From NCBI GenBank assembly GCA_902702965.1, contig CACRXP010000007.1, forward strand, positions 3,047,939 to 3,111,938: 64,000 bases of DNA. Direction: 5' to 3'. This DNA is from Spirometra erinaceieuropaei. Lineage: Eukaryota; Platyhelminthes; Cestoda; Diphyllobothriidea; Diphyllobothriidae. Positions 52,480 through 63,676 of this stretch are shown here, piece after piece (position 1 is the stretch's first letter; each line of letters starts with the position of its first letter). The translations under genes and the position numbers were made by a program. The notes under the pieces were generated by a model. That model did no database searches, had not been told where the DNA came from, and saw only the letters and a program-made list of their open reading frames with translations.

Positions 52480-53412
52480 TTTGCATTAATGGTTTTGCAT
52501 AAGCGGGCACACAAGTTACGAAAACGTAACTAGCATAATGAGAAAAGTGTTGACTACATCGTCTTCCACTCAGGCACCAATTTTTATTCGAGTAGTGCGT
52601 GATCGACCATCCATTTGGCCTTTGTGTAAGCACTTTTAACGTGCCAGTGAATGCACAAGTTTTTGGCACGCTCTGGTTAAGCCGGAAAATGAATTTTTGG
52701 TGAACCGTATGGAGGCTATAAAAAATCGTGCTCCCCCTGTTGAGAAAGGCCGAAACATGTTGCTCGACTTGAAAGTCTATCCTTGGGAGGAATGCATCTC
52801 GAACAGAGCGAACGCTAGATAGATTTAATGGAGGTGGGCTTACAACACATTGCGTAGACAGTGAAATTATTGGTACCGAAAAATTTCGTGACAGTCCGTC
52901 GCTGCATAACATGGATAACGAATAAAAAGCATACAACAAATTGAATTTGAACAGAAAATCAATATCACACATCAAGGTCATTGTTCACTGCACACAGACT
53001 AACCAGTGAAAATGACAACTTAAAAACGTCATACAGGAAAGAAAAAACAAAAGGCCAACAGGCCAAATAAAATAATTCATTTATTTATTTCTTAAGAGAA
53101 AATGTGCAAAACGAAGGAGTGGGGATTACCAGGGCAAGCCGAGGTTGACCACGTGATCTGACTATTGGCATAGGTCGGGTTTCTTCCGCCGTATGTAGGC
53201 TGTCTCCAGGTAGCACAATATCCGAGTTGTTCGTGCCCAAACTTACACTCGGAAGAATGTCTTAAGGTCAACGGAGTGACCGCTATCTAGGAGGTGCTTT
53301 GTGGTGGAAGAACGAGGGGTTTTATTTTCCTGCTTTAAAAGTCATTTAGGCAGGTGCTCAACTGACCTGACTGTCAGTCGCCTCTGCGTTCACCCAATGT
53401 ACTTGCATCCAC
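52480..53412 (-). mobile_element. PLE family E, minus-strand copy (endonuclease and tail)
   Basis: Minus strand from 53412: HMWMQVHWVNAEATD region, GRTQRRL-like core decayed, VEHLPK, LLKQENKTPRSSTTKHLLDS, SVDLKTFFRV, ARTTRILCYLETAYI. It parallels the plus-strand copy at 54030-54250. The tail to about 52480 contains AATAAATAAATG. Frame broken. Confidence 0.65.
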
Positions 53413-53424
53413 ATGTGCATATCA

Positions 53425-54320
53425 TCAACCTCAGTTTGCCTTGATAAATCTCAGAAGATATGTAGGCTATATATTTGTTATTGCTGATGACAACCAGGAT
53501 ACCGAAGACCTACTTGCTGCCATGAATAGTCTCCACCGAAAATTTCCTGGACGTCCTCATGAATAAACAGAAAGATGGTTCAATAAGGCGATGGGCTTTC
53601 CATAAGGGTGCATGGAAAGGTCAATACCTACACTTCCTGGGCTTTGTGCCAACAAAACGAGAGAGAAATCTGGTTTACACTCTTTTCCAAAGATGCAGAA
53701 ATTGTTTGCCTCAAAATAACCTTGATTAAACGTGGATACCCAACACGTTTCATCCAAAAGTACAGTAACTCCTTATGGCCTAAATTGACGGGACAATCAG
53801 TCCTGAAAAAGCCCGTCGTAATATCCTTACCCTTTAAGGGTGCCAGCCTTTTAAATACTATTAACCGACGATTGAGATGCGCCACTGAACGAACATAAAA
53901 CGCAGCCAAACTCATATTTAGCAGTCTCACTATAGCTATCCTAATTCCACGGGCAAAGGATACCTTGCAATCGCACGCCACGTTAAATGGTGTTTACGAA
54001 TTCGTAGATGCAAGCATATTGGGTGAGCGCAAAGGCAATTGGCAGCCATGTCGGTTGAGCACCTGCCTAAATGGCTTTTAAAACAGGAAAAGAAAATGCC
54101 TCGTTCTTCTATCACGAAACACCTCCTAGTTAGCAGTCATTCTGTTGACCCCAAGACATCCTTCCGAGTATTATTTCGGGCTCGAACAACTCGGATATTG
54201 CGCTACCCGGAGGTTGCCTACATAGAGCGGGAGAAACCCGACCTCGTGGTCAACCTCAACTTTCCCTGGGAAATTTCAGCTCTTGGATTTGCACACCTTC
54301 TCAGAGTGCTTTTTTGAGTT
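53425..54320 (+). mobile_element. PLE family E, plus-strand copy (reverse transcriptase end and endonuclease)
   Basis: Begins at RRYVGYIFVIADDNQ, where the catalytic YVDD is changed to YVGY. The middle frame 53608-53898 has GYPTRFIQKYSN, VVISLPFKGASLLNTINRRL. The endonuclease end at 54039-54317 has EHLPKWLLKQEKKMPRSS, SHSVDPKTSFRVLFRAR, RILRYPEVAYIE. The GIY-YIG core itself is decayed. Starts 13 bp from the minus-strand copy, head to head. Confidence 0.75.
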
Positions 54321-55974
54321 GTGTTTCTAAATTGCCATTTTTATTGATTAATCTGCGTGCAGTAAACGATGACCTTGCTATTTTGGCATTGGTTTTCTTG
54401 TGGAAGTTTAAATCTCTGCATATATCTCATTCTTTACCGCTCCTATGCAGCGACAGGTTGCCGTTGCTAAGCTGTCGCGAAATTTGTTGGTTCCAATAAA
54501 TTCTGCTGTATATGCTTGCTTCAAGTTTCTACCAGTCTTGCGAAGGAAACCAGATATCACTAGGTTATTAGTCATGAACCTTCCCTGCTTACCGCCGAAT
54601 CGTGTGTTGCCTTTAAAAAAGGTGCATTAAGTCTACTTGAAAACAGGACCAAGTGTAGGGGCTGCTAGTCAAATTTTATCATGTTTCCCGCTTATACAAC
54701 GTCTTTTAGTAGTACTGCTACAGAAACACGTTTTTAAGGAAGGGGCCACTCACTTGGTAGGTAGACGAAGTTTTCCGGTCGACTCACACGGGCCGGGGTC
54801 TCCACAAACACCACAATTCTGAGAGGGGCGATGAGGGGCGCAGAAGGTCCGTCGTACCGTGGGATCCGACAGATTGCGTGGGTCTTAAACAACAATAAAT
54901 CCAAATGTATTATGCAATAATGCAAAGGAGGATAAGGAGGTGTGTGTGCGCTCAAAAGTGTCCCTTTCAAAACTCCCGCTAAAATCTCAAAAGTCTACTG
55001 TAAAGATAGCGCCCCTGCTCAAACGGGAGGGGGGGGTAACGTCTACCTTTTTGCTTGCTCGTAAAACTCGTAAACAAAATCGTCTGTGTGACCTACAGCA
55101 AGGCGACGAGTACATGCGTTTTGCTTGCCGGGGAAAACACGGCGTGTGTGTGTGTGCCAGTCAGAGCATTTTAAGATATCTACCCGCCAGCAACATAGGC
55201 TTTGGCGACCAGATGAGTTGCTAGTAGGTGGGGAGTGCTTGCGCAACGAAACGTTCAATGTTTCAACTGGAAGGTAGGAGAACACTGGTCTGTGACCCGG
55301 TGATGACTTTAGCCTTTTTGGATAATTCTCAAGTGAACGGGAGTCTTAGGAAAAGACAATAAGCGATCTTCAAGAAGAGGTCTGGGAAGACTTAATCGCG
55401 TGCAATATTCATGGCACGCTATTTTAAACGACAAGCCTATGGAAACTATAGGTGCCACTGAATGTCATGAGAAACTAATTCCTATCGTGATGGAATGCTT
55501 AAAATTTTACACCGAATCCAATCAAACATAGACGCCATATTTTGGGCTGCCGGATGCCTGCTACCAAAAATGCTGCATCTCTGTTTTCTTTGCGTTGTCA
55601 TGCGCACGATTTTTCTCCTGACTTGGAGAAATAGAGGGATTAGAAGGGGGTGATAGGAGGTTAGAACAGTTGTGTGACGGCACTATTGTTTTAGCCCACT
55701 GAGAGTAACAAACGAACCGTCCTGTCGGGCGTAAATAGTTGATATGATAAAGTGTAACATTTTTTACATACTTGGACCGTTTAAACAGGCCTCAGAGGGT
55801 CACGTGTGCATAGTAGCATTGTTGCTGTGAGACGCGATGACTTTTGTAGGTGCACCTTGGAAGTAGGTAAGGAAGACTCGACAGAGATGCGAGAAGACTG
55901 GCATAACGCTGTTCCAGTCGAGGCACTCAGAAAGGTCGGTCCAGTGAAGTGCTCACGACCCATCTAATGATTGT
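54321..55974. other. no recognisable gene; PLE E tail in first 250 bp
   Basis: 54440-54510 has a hairpin GCGACAG/CTGTCGC followed by GAAATTT, matched in the minus copy near 52880. A TG run is at 55146-55158. Nothing else supported. Confidence 0.35.
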
Positions 55975-56210
55975 GGTTCTGTTATCAGATAGCGGTCAAG
56001 GTTGCAGCTAGCCGAATGAAGGCGGAATAAGCGCAAAACAATTCCGTACCAATCTACCGACACGCTGTGTCGTCCAACGCTCTGCCGCCATAGTCTGGAT
56101 GACTGCTGTCAGACCGATGACTGCTATCATCCATTTGGAGTTCGATTGCTTCGGAAAGCCAATAAATATGGTGCGCAAGCCCTACTGTATGGACACAAAG
56201 GTTTCCGTCT
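55975..56210 (+). repeat. repeat R4, second copy
   Basis: gccgaatgaaggcggaataag, gtaccaatctaccg and gccaataaatatggtgcgc match 29690-29920. Its hammerhead-like part (about 56006-56054) is decayed (CCGAATGA, AAAAC). Confidence 0.5.
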
Positions 56211-56389
56211 CGACTTCTCTGTCGGCGGCCTCTTAGCAGGTAGCCCTTAGCAAGAAGCAAAACCTGTCCAAGCTGATGTTTTGAGTGTACATGGTAGAGG
56301 AAAGCTACAAGTATCGTCCACTCTGGCGAGCCCATAGTTCAATATCTCGACTTTCACGGACTACGACACCCACCAGGTGCCCCACGGAA

Positions 56390-56840
56390 TGGGCGTAGTC
56401 CCACTGACTTGCGGGTACAGTAGTTCATAGCAGGGCGCACTTGCGCAACACCTGCCACACTCTCCTCCCTCACCCATTCTTCCGAGATGACAAGACAAGG
56501 ACAAGATGGCAAGAAGTGGGCTCGAGAGCAGGAAGCGACAAAACTTAACGCTCCGTCTACGCGTACCACACACGAGCTAGCCCCCAAAACATGTGTTCGG
56601 TTTCACATTGGGGCGACTTGGCCATTGCTGCCTGGATCCCGGTTCTGAGAAGGACGGTGTCATCCCATCAGTTGGTAACCATCGAAGCCACGGCTCTTAG
56701 CTCCTTGGGATGGACTTAAGAGTGTCACTTTTTTTAAAGCGCGGAATGTATCAGCCAACTGTCCGAGTCTGTCGACCAACTGGCGAGGGGATTGGGCACA
56801 GTGGCTGACGCGGTGTGAAGGTCTACGTCTAGGCATGCCA
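56390..56840 (-). repeat. R1-like and R7-like repeat fragments
   Basis: 56440-56570 shares acttgcgcaacacctgccacactctcc with R1. 56760-56815 (minus) matches R7 (gactcggacagttgg inverted). Low identity. Confidence 0.35.
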
Positions 56841-57209
56841 CCTCTCCTCCAATGTCCGTCAGAAGTTATGGGCTCGCTGACTCCCGTTTTGGTCAGACAC
56901 AGCTATGTCGCAGCCCTGTAGTAAACATAGAGATACAACTAACGACGTCCACCCTTGAATTTCTGCATGCTCTCACATGTTTACTGCTAGAGACGGATTA
57001 GTCAGAAACATGGAGAGGGGTACACAGCGAAGAGACTATTGTGATGATTGTGACTGCAACACTTAATATATACTGAGTTTATAGCAGCAAGTAACTTGTC
57101 AGATATATCTCAGGACTGGAGACAGCCTGTTTGACAAGAACGCTATTCACTTAGTCTTCAGCATGCAGTGCAATAGTCAAAGTATTGATGGTCTCATGAC
57201 TGATATTTA

Positions 57210-58500
57210 CAGTCAGCGACCGACCTCATGAAATGTAAGCCGACATTCTGAAACGCGTTCTCGAGTAGGAAAGATTACTTAGATAGGACTATAGTATTAC
57301 TTATCACGCGGCACTAGCCATGATATTTCGGACTCGGCAGAATGTTGGCTTTTAAATGCATCTCCTTGCGGCTTCTTACTAAATCCGCACCAGGTAAAAA
57401 TGACCACTGACGTGGTATGCCTTCTCACATACTTCAAACATATTTTATAGAAAATATGCAGAAAAATGTGCATTCTTCTACTCATTTGGTAGCGAATCAC
57501 GTCATCGTTACATTTTATACTCGAAGAAAAAGTGTCTTTTGGTTTTAAAAAAGTCTCCAATTATGAGATTTCATATGGCTGTGCAACGTCCATTCATACG
57601 GCATGGTACAAAGTCCGCGTCCTTCGCAAAATTTCGTGAACTCTACAGGGATAGTGATAGGGTGTAGGACTCAAAAGTAGATGGAAACTACAAAAATGTA
57701 CCCTAAAATTCAGTCTGACTGTAAACATCACTCATTATCCACCGTTCCCATTGGTTTGAATTTCCTTGCCTCCCCGACTAAATGTAAACTTACCAACGGC
57801 GCTTTACCCTTAGTCCGTTATTTTTCGGAAATTGCTTTTTGTTTATTTTCTAATTATCGCGCTCACTTTCTTTGCCAAATGAAAAATAAGACTTTTGGCA
57901 GAAATTTATCTATTTTCTGTGTCTTCTTGCTCTCTATCCTGTGTGTTGCCCCATCCGTAAAACCCCTTCTACCCGCTCTAGCTCAAGCAAGCCCTGGGTT
58001 CTACACCTTATCGCTGTCCTACATGGTACATTTTTAAAAGACAAGACGAATGTACGATTTCCCCTGTGCAGAAAGTGTACATCTTATAGACTGTAATCGC
58101 TGAACGCTAATGCGAGGGCTGGGCTGGCTCAAAATAATTCGGAAATAGGAAAACATTTTCAAAACCTAGGTATACACCTCCTTCGAGTTTAGAATGTGAA
58201 GACAGCATGATCTGCTTCCAAATGAATAGAATAAAGCATATTTTGTGCATTTTTTCTATAAATTATATGTGAAATTATAAGGGCACAGGAAATTAATATG
58301 AAAAATGCATACTACTTGCACAGTCGTTTTTTGCCTGGTGCGGATTTTACGAAAGCTCCAGAAGAAATTTCCGCAGTATTCTTGGATTGCGCTGTTGGGT
58401 AGTAATTATGAGGACCCCACCTAAGTAATCCTTTCTAATCGAAAACACATTTCAGAATTTCAGCTTATATTTCGTGAGATCGGTCACTCACTGTACTTCC
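57210..58500. mobile_element. foldback element FB, copy 6, carrying a nested MITE
   Basis: Left ctcatgaaatgtaagccgacattctgaaa and right ttcagaatttcagcttatatttcgtgag are inverted. Removing 57648-58018 and one CTACA restores the FB order gaactctacatggtac, as in copy 4 (cccatatggtac). Confidence 0.75.
57648..58018 (+). mobile_element. MITE M3 with CTACA duplication
   Basis: Ends gggatagtgatagggtgtag and ctacaccttatcgctgtc are inverted (about 75-80%). Flanked by CTACA at 57643-57647 and 58019-58023. The minus-strand relative is at 44315-44640. No transposase. Confidence 0.75.
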
Positions 58501-58649
58501 AAAGTGTTCATTCACGCGCTTTGCAGCTTAAACCATGAACTGGCTTAAGAACCGGCCAAAGTTCCGTTTCCGGTGCTTTAGACAAACAAGTTTATAAGAC
58601 TCGCGTCCCTGAACACCAAGATAACATCGATGTGCTCATTTTCACCCTG

Positions 58650-58760
58650 CATACTCCCGAGCACAATCGACAGAGCGCGAAAATGATAGCCCAAATGGTT
58701 AGAACGTTTGTCTTGAATGATCACTGACTCAGTGGCTCGGACTCAGAGCGTCCGCACGTG
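58650..58760 (+). repeat. decayed tRNA-like SINE fragment
   Basis: tatactcccgagcacaatcgacag, then tagcccaaatggttagaacg, resembles the tRNA-like region of SINE-S at low identity. Confidence 0.35.
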
Positions 58761-58769
58761 TGGTTGAGC

Positions 58770-58950
58770 TGTTACTGGCAGATGACTGTCGAGAAACTAG
58801 AAGCGATCGTTCCAGACTGTCTTCTCAGCTGCAAAAATTGTCGTTTTCCCTAGTAACTTCCCTTAGTGACGAAGAAGGGGGGCATGATCGCTGGAACAAG
58901 AGTTTCATCAGTCTGGCGTTTCGGATCCATCACCAGAGGATCGTGTTTTC
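58770..58950 (-). mobile_element. PLE family A tail, minus-strand copy
   Basis: Minus strand reads CTGGTGATGGATCCGAAACGCC, then actcttgttccagcgatcatgcc, with the stem II loop deleted from the hammerhead motif. Confidence 0.5.
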
Positions 58951-59722
58951 CCGGTAGATGTCCTCTAGCCTGTTTCAGTGTCCCATCTATCGGACAACCG
59001 ATTCGACTTTTTCACGAACTGAATAGGAAGAACCAGATCGGTTCGCCTTTACGGAACGGAAGTCATATCAGCACTCGAGTTTCCCCTCGAGTCTGACCGA
59101 TGCGAGGGTTTTGGGGGCCCAACTTTCGCCTCCAACAATTTTAAGCCGACATACGATCGGTTGGACACGGATGCAAGTATCCTTCTACTACCGATGGTTC
59201 CGCACTACCTTACGGGGAGTACGTATTCCCGTGTCCTAACTCTAATCCTAAACCCCCGGAATTTACCGCAAGGGGTACTTATAACCGTCTCCTGCTAAAA
59301 AACTATTGAAGGAGAATACTGCATTCTTTCAAGGTATAGGGGAAGGTAAGGACATATATTCACAGTACGTCAGTTGTTCCCCTTTTTTCGCAATTATATT
59401 AACACTCCTGTCTTCAGAGGGTCCGCGATGGAAAGACCGTTCTTGGAGAAATAAACCATTCATTGGGGAGTGAAATGTTTACCAAGTTCGTAAAGGTAAA
59501 CGTTGCCGAACCTGTCTCCCAAACAATGATTAGTTTGCTTTCTTGTTTACTCGGAATCCAGCTTACATACGTGTAAGGAATTCCGGACGCTTTGCTTAAA
59601 TTAGATATAAAAGATCTCTATAGCCAAGGTTCTTCTTCTGTGATGCAAGTCGTATTTTGCAGAGTTTGCTGTCAAAATACTATGGCTATAAAATGGGCGA
59701 GAAAGGATACTTTACGACTCAC
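58951..59722. other. no recognisable feature
   Basis: Intron of the NFAT5-like gene by position. A short cctaactctaatcctaaacccc telomere-like word is at 59237-59258. Confidence 0.35.
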
Positions 59723-59931
59723 CTGGTACAAGTAGGCAGAATCGAGATCTGCCTCACGCTCCCAGAGTACGGGGCTGCCTTCGCAGTCGCCTGTGTTTGT
59801 CGAGAGTTCACGGAAAACGATCCGGCTACCACGCACCAAATTCTTCCCAATTATGAAGAGGTCGCCTCCACCAACCTCGGGAGCCTCCCTCGTAGACATC
59901 AGACAGATTTCGGGACTGCCAACGATCTGCG
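59723..59931 (-). CDS. NFAT5-like gene, alternative IPT exon a
   Basis: 209 nt, acceptor ...tactacttcag before 59931 (phase 1), donor CAG followed by GTGAGT (59722-59717), phase 0. With the upstream codon part it reads TQIVGSPEICLMSTREAP, GGGDLFIIGKNLV, SRIVFREL, VLWEREADLDSAYLYQ. That is the NFAT5-type start of the IPT domain (a PILCTQ..PEI junction and a GG-x-FIIGKNF strand are what I recall for NFAT5). Same length before the IPT strands as exon b (13 residues to the Ser), so the two are homologous alternatives. Confidence 0.85.
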
Positions 59932-60424
59932 CTGAAGTAGTAGTCAGTGCGAAAAAATGCAATTTTTGATTTAGATGTTTCCTAAGGCAAACTGCATGAA
60001 ACACTTTAAAATATACTGACCAAATTAAATATAGCAGAGTGTAGTGGGTGACGTGGAAATGACCCCTAACTGGTCCGTCCAGATTGCCAAATGGAATACT
60101 GACGCTTTGTTTTGCCTCTGTACTCTGATCTCAAGTTCTGGCAATTGATCACAGGGTCAGAAGGACACTGTAATCAACAACATTTGACCGCAGCGACAAA
60201 GATGTCATTCTTACGCCTATGTAACCTGAGCCAATTTTGACAAAGAAACAAGGCCTGGTATTTATGTCTACTCCACGTTTTGAAGGAAAGTGTGACGGAC
60301 CCATGGAATAGCCTGCATGAGGTGAGCTTGATGCTTCATTCTGTAGAAATCGTGGTAGGGCTGACTTGCATGGCCCCCCTAAACAGGACATGGGAATAGG
60401 AACCGCCTGCAATACGGGTGGCTT
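59932..60424. other. intronic sequence, nothing recognised
   Basis: By position within the NFAT5-like gene. Pyrimidine-rich acceptor region for exon a lies at 59932-59965 on the minus strand. Confidence 0.4.
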
Positions 60425-60625
60425 TGGGCGAACTTGCAGTAAAATTAGGGTTAGGTCTAAGGTCAGTGTTAGGGTTAGGTTAAGGATTACGTTTAACGGT
60501 AAGGTGAGTCAGGATCAAGTTTAGAGTTAAGGTGGGGGTTAGTGCTAACTGTAGAGTCAAGGTCTAGGGTAGGGTTAGGGTCAAGATTGGGCAACATTTA
60601 GTCATATATTAGGGTTACTGTTGGA
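60425..60625 (+). repeat. telomere-like degenerate (TTAGGG)n array
   Basis: Multiple ttagggtta words separated by variants. Unlike T1, T2 and M2 no clear inverted ends were found around it. Interstitial, in an intron. Confidence 0.7.
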
Positions 60626-61865
60626 GTAAGGACACAGGAATATTTAGCCCTTTCCGGAAGTATGCGCAGATCCGCCTTTTTTGCTTGACCGGGACGTTTC
60701 TATCCTCCTCTCCTGTTTAGGGATCCACATAAGTCAGTTCTACATGCGGCCTTGACGAGCACTCACCCAGAATCAATGTACATGGCGAACTGTCCTGAAA
60801 AGCAGATCCGACATCCACAAGGCTAAGTGAACGCAGAAAGCTATGAATAGGCTAGAACGCAAGACCGGAATACTAAGAAACAACACTGCCAACGTTTAAG
60901 CCCTCCTCGCGTTCAGTCACTGCTAACCGGCATCTACCTTCTCCATTCGGGGCCCGTCACAATCAGTGACTTCCTTTCTCCGACTCCCAAACATGGACTG
61001 CGGCGGTGCTTCGGTTTTGTAAGGCCTCTCTCGCCGGTTCCCTGCGAACTAGCCCGACTTTATCCTGTCGCCATTGTCGTCGGTGTGTTAGCACAACACC
61101 TCCCAAATACTCCTAACCATCAAATTTCATTTCCAGAAAGTTTTGATCTGCTGCGACCCACTGCAGTACACATTTACGTTGACTTCTGGTCGTCTTCGGA
61201 GAAGTGAAACGTCTTCGGCACAGCCCTAGGTGCGGAGGCTTTACCGTCTTTAGTGAACCATAAGTCGTCTTGCCCACGGCTTTCCGTCCTACGCCGGGAA
61301 GCCCAATCCCAGGTGGTTCATCCCATACATTGCAGCTCCTAGTTCACTTCGGAGATACGCCATATTAACGGAAAGCAGAATAAGGTAGCAGACGTTTTGT
61401 GAAGGCTTCTCATTGCCCATTTTCGACACTCGCCATCTCTCCGGGGACGATTGTGTAACCATGACTATAGAAGGTTCTGTCAATTCCTCCGTTAACGAGG
61501 ATACCTCTGACCCATTAAACCAGGTACTCCGCCTGACGGCTGGCGACGGTAAAATTCCATGCAACGTCTCTACACACCTCCCCGCGGCCTTTCTTGCCTA
61601 CCTCTATGTCATATAGTCTTCTTTTCTTTGCATAGTGTGCCTTATTCGGGACTTCGAGCTACCGCCGTGCTGGTCTCTGACCAACTCCTCGGGTCTGGTA
61701 TCTACGAAGACCTGAGAACAAAGAAATGGCAGTACAGTATATGTCAGCAGAGGAAGGTCCGGCTGCGCAAACAGATCTTGCCTGGCACTTTTCCAAGACG
61801 CAGTTTGCCCTGACATTCTGGACCGCTTGTCTCTTTAACATGAATGTTTTTACCTCTTCAGCTCC
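60626..61865. other. intronic sequence, nothing recognised
   Basis: The open frame 61289-61564 (minus) lacks splice support and domain similarity. Confidence 0.35.
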
Positions 61866-62240
61866 TAGACCGGTTCATCTGGTGGCCAGAAGGCGTCCTT
61901 TGGGTTGCCTGCGTTACCGCCAGGCTTCCAGGGGGGTGCTGACAGTAAACTTTCGTGATGCTGACGGGGAACCCCTAATGTCTTACAAGCTCTACCAATT
62001 TGTGAAGACATTCCCTCTGGTTCCACCGCGGTCGTCTGTCCCCGGGGTCTTAGTCCGGGGACTACTTAGTTATCTGCAATCTAATTTCCCGGATACCACC
62101 GGGTGCACCGGCCGCTCCGGCCTCAGGGTGACGGCCCCTTCCAAGTGGCCTTACGAGGCTTAAAGACCATCCGCATTAAACCCGACGACAAGGAAGAGGT
62201 CGTAGGCGTGGGCAGCATCCACGATGCCGTCCTTATATGC
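61866..62240 (+). pseudogene. possible Gypsy-type LTR retrotransposon integrase C-terminal remnant
   Basis: Broken frames read PLMSYKLYQFVKT, VPPRSSVPGVLV, then GDGPFQVALRGLKTIRIK and EEVVGVGSIHDAV, resembling the GPF-x-V...KTF-x-I...EEVVSVDRLK end of Gypsy polyproteins. No LTR, protease or polymerase nearby. Read from general recollection of the family. Confidence 0.45.
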
Positions 62241-62720
62241 TCTGATCCTCAGCTGTTCAACCATTCCTGATCCTTTCGGAAGCCTCTTCCTCCTCCTCCA
62301 CTATGTCTGCCGGGACGGAGGGACTTTCAACATTCACATCTCACTCGATGGTGGCTGTGATCACTTTTCTAATTGTTTGGATGTGAATGATTTCAACTTC
62401 GAATAAATACTTCGATACTATACTATGTTTTCTTTGGACTCCATTGAGGTACTTTTGGAATTCTACCGACTCAGGCGCCAGAGAATCTCCTTTAGCGGAT
62501 CCGACTTTGGTTCAGGCCTTGCCAGCTGAACACTGCTCAACATACAACTCAACCCCGGCGTGGGAATAGCACAACACTGAAGTATCATTTGGTTGTCACG
62601 GAGTTAATCTGCTTGGTGAGCGTGACTCGGACCTCCACGTCCTCCTCGCAAGTCAGATTTTCCAACTCTGTCTCCCTGGTTTTTGGTTTTAGAAGCTTTC
62701 TATTGGCGACGAGCGCACAC
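62241..62720. other. intronic sequence, nothing recognised
   Basis: No supported feature. Confidence 0.35.
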
Positions 62721-63115
62721 AGTCCCCAGCGCAAAACAAGGGCATACACACCAAAGTTGAACTGAACCCACTTGAGTACTCAAGTGTTGTCTACTGCATT
62801 TCGTGCGGTGGATGCGCGTGCAACTATAAAGGTCGAACAGGACGAAGATCAGAGATCAGTTTGCCCGAGAGCAAGACGGAAATTCGATGGGTAGACGCAC
62901 AGTCCCTCGCAGATGCACACTGCCTCGAGAGAAACTCCACCCTCCATTTCGATGCTTCTTCAACATCAGGACAAACCACCAACATCAGTCCCTGTGAGAT
63001 AATCACGGCGTATGAGTCGGGTCCTCGATCGCTCGCTCCTGATCAAAAGCGTTATGCAGCGGAGCTGAAAGACGAAATACAGCCTCACAGTTGACGCATT
63101 TGCTCAACAGAATGA
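62721..63115 (+). pseudogene. PLE GIY-YIG endonuclease fragment (family F)
   Basis: Reads VVYCISCGGCACNYKGRTGRR, ISLPESKTEIRWVDAQSL and AHCLERNSTLHFD, matching PLE endonucleases with the YIG Ile replaced by Lys. No hammerhead identified downstream. Lies antisense in the first intron of the NFAT5-like gene seen here. Confidence 0.7.
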
Positions 63116-63362
63116 TACGCCCCCCGGTAGTGGAATAAGACAGGTTTTCACAGCTGGTTCACATCTTAAAGACGTGTTTAACCGATGTTCATGTAGCTTT
63201 AAGAATTGAATCGAGAGAAGGTCAGAAATAGTAGTCTTAGAAGTTATCGTTTTAAATGATCGAGGATCCTCCCGCGTTGTTAGTTCTGTTTGGACGCATG
63301 AAACCCTGCCTGCCTTTAGATTTTCACATAAAAACGATTGATAAGCATAAGATAAGACTTAC

Positions 63363-63676
63363 TGCAAAGAATGGGGTCGCTGATCACCTGCACGACACCC
63401 TCCAGCTTTTGTAGGGAGAGCAGGAGGACCCGATAGACGAGGCGAGCGCTGCTGGACTTTGGCTTCACAGACTTACGGTTAGTCTCGCCGGCGCCATCCC
63501 CGGTTCCCGCGCTTCTGACTGTGGGACTGTTTTGCTTTAGTACTTCTTTCATGTCTGCGTCGTCAGAGGTTGAGTCCCCGCGATGGGAGTTCGCCTTCTC
63601 GGCCCCCTCATTCATCATCGTCAGTCGCCGCTCGACGTCAGAGTTTCTCAGCTTTACCAGACCCACACAGTCCACA
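63363..63676 (-). CDS. NFAT5-like gene, Rel-homology (DNA-binding domain) exon
   Basis: 314 nt. Acceptor gcccttttcttcccag precedes 63676 (strong pyrimidine tract); donor TGCA followed by GTAAGT (63362-63357), leaving in phase 1. Reads VDCVGLVKLRNSDVERR, then a roughly 55-residue polar insert, then ARLVYRVLLLS, LEGVVQVISDPILC. The first block is nearly invariant in NFAT proteins and PILC continues as TQ with exon a. A GTAAGT inside the insert (63476-63471) is a second possible donor that would truncate the exon. Upstream exons lie beyond the window. Confidence 0.85.

Noticed and set aside
54440..54510. Hairpin GCGACAG/CTGTCGC followed by GAAATTT in the PLE E tail as a hammerhead
   Set aside because: The box before the stem (CTATGCA) is too far from CUGANGA in both copies; kept only as a conserved hairpin.
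61289..61564. Minus-strand frame as another NFAT5-like exon
   Set aside because: No Rel-homology similarity and no matching splice phases.
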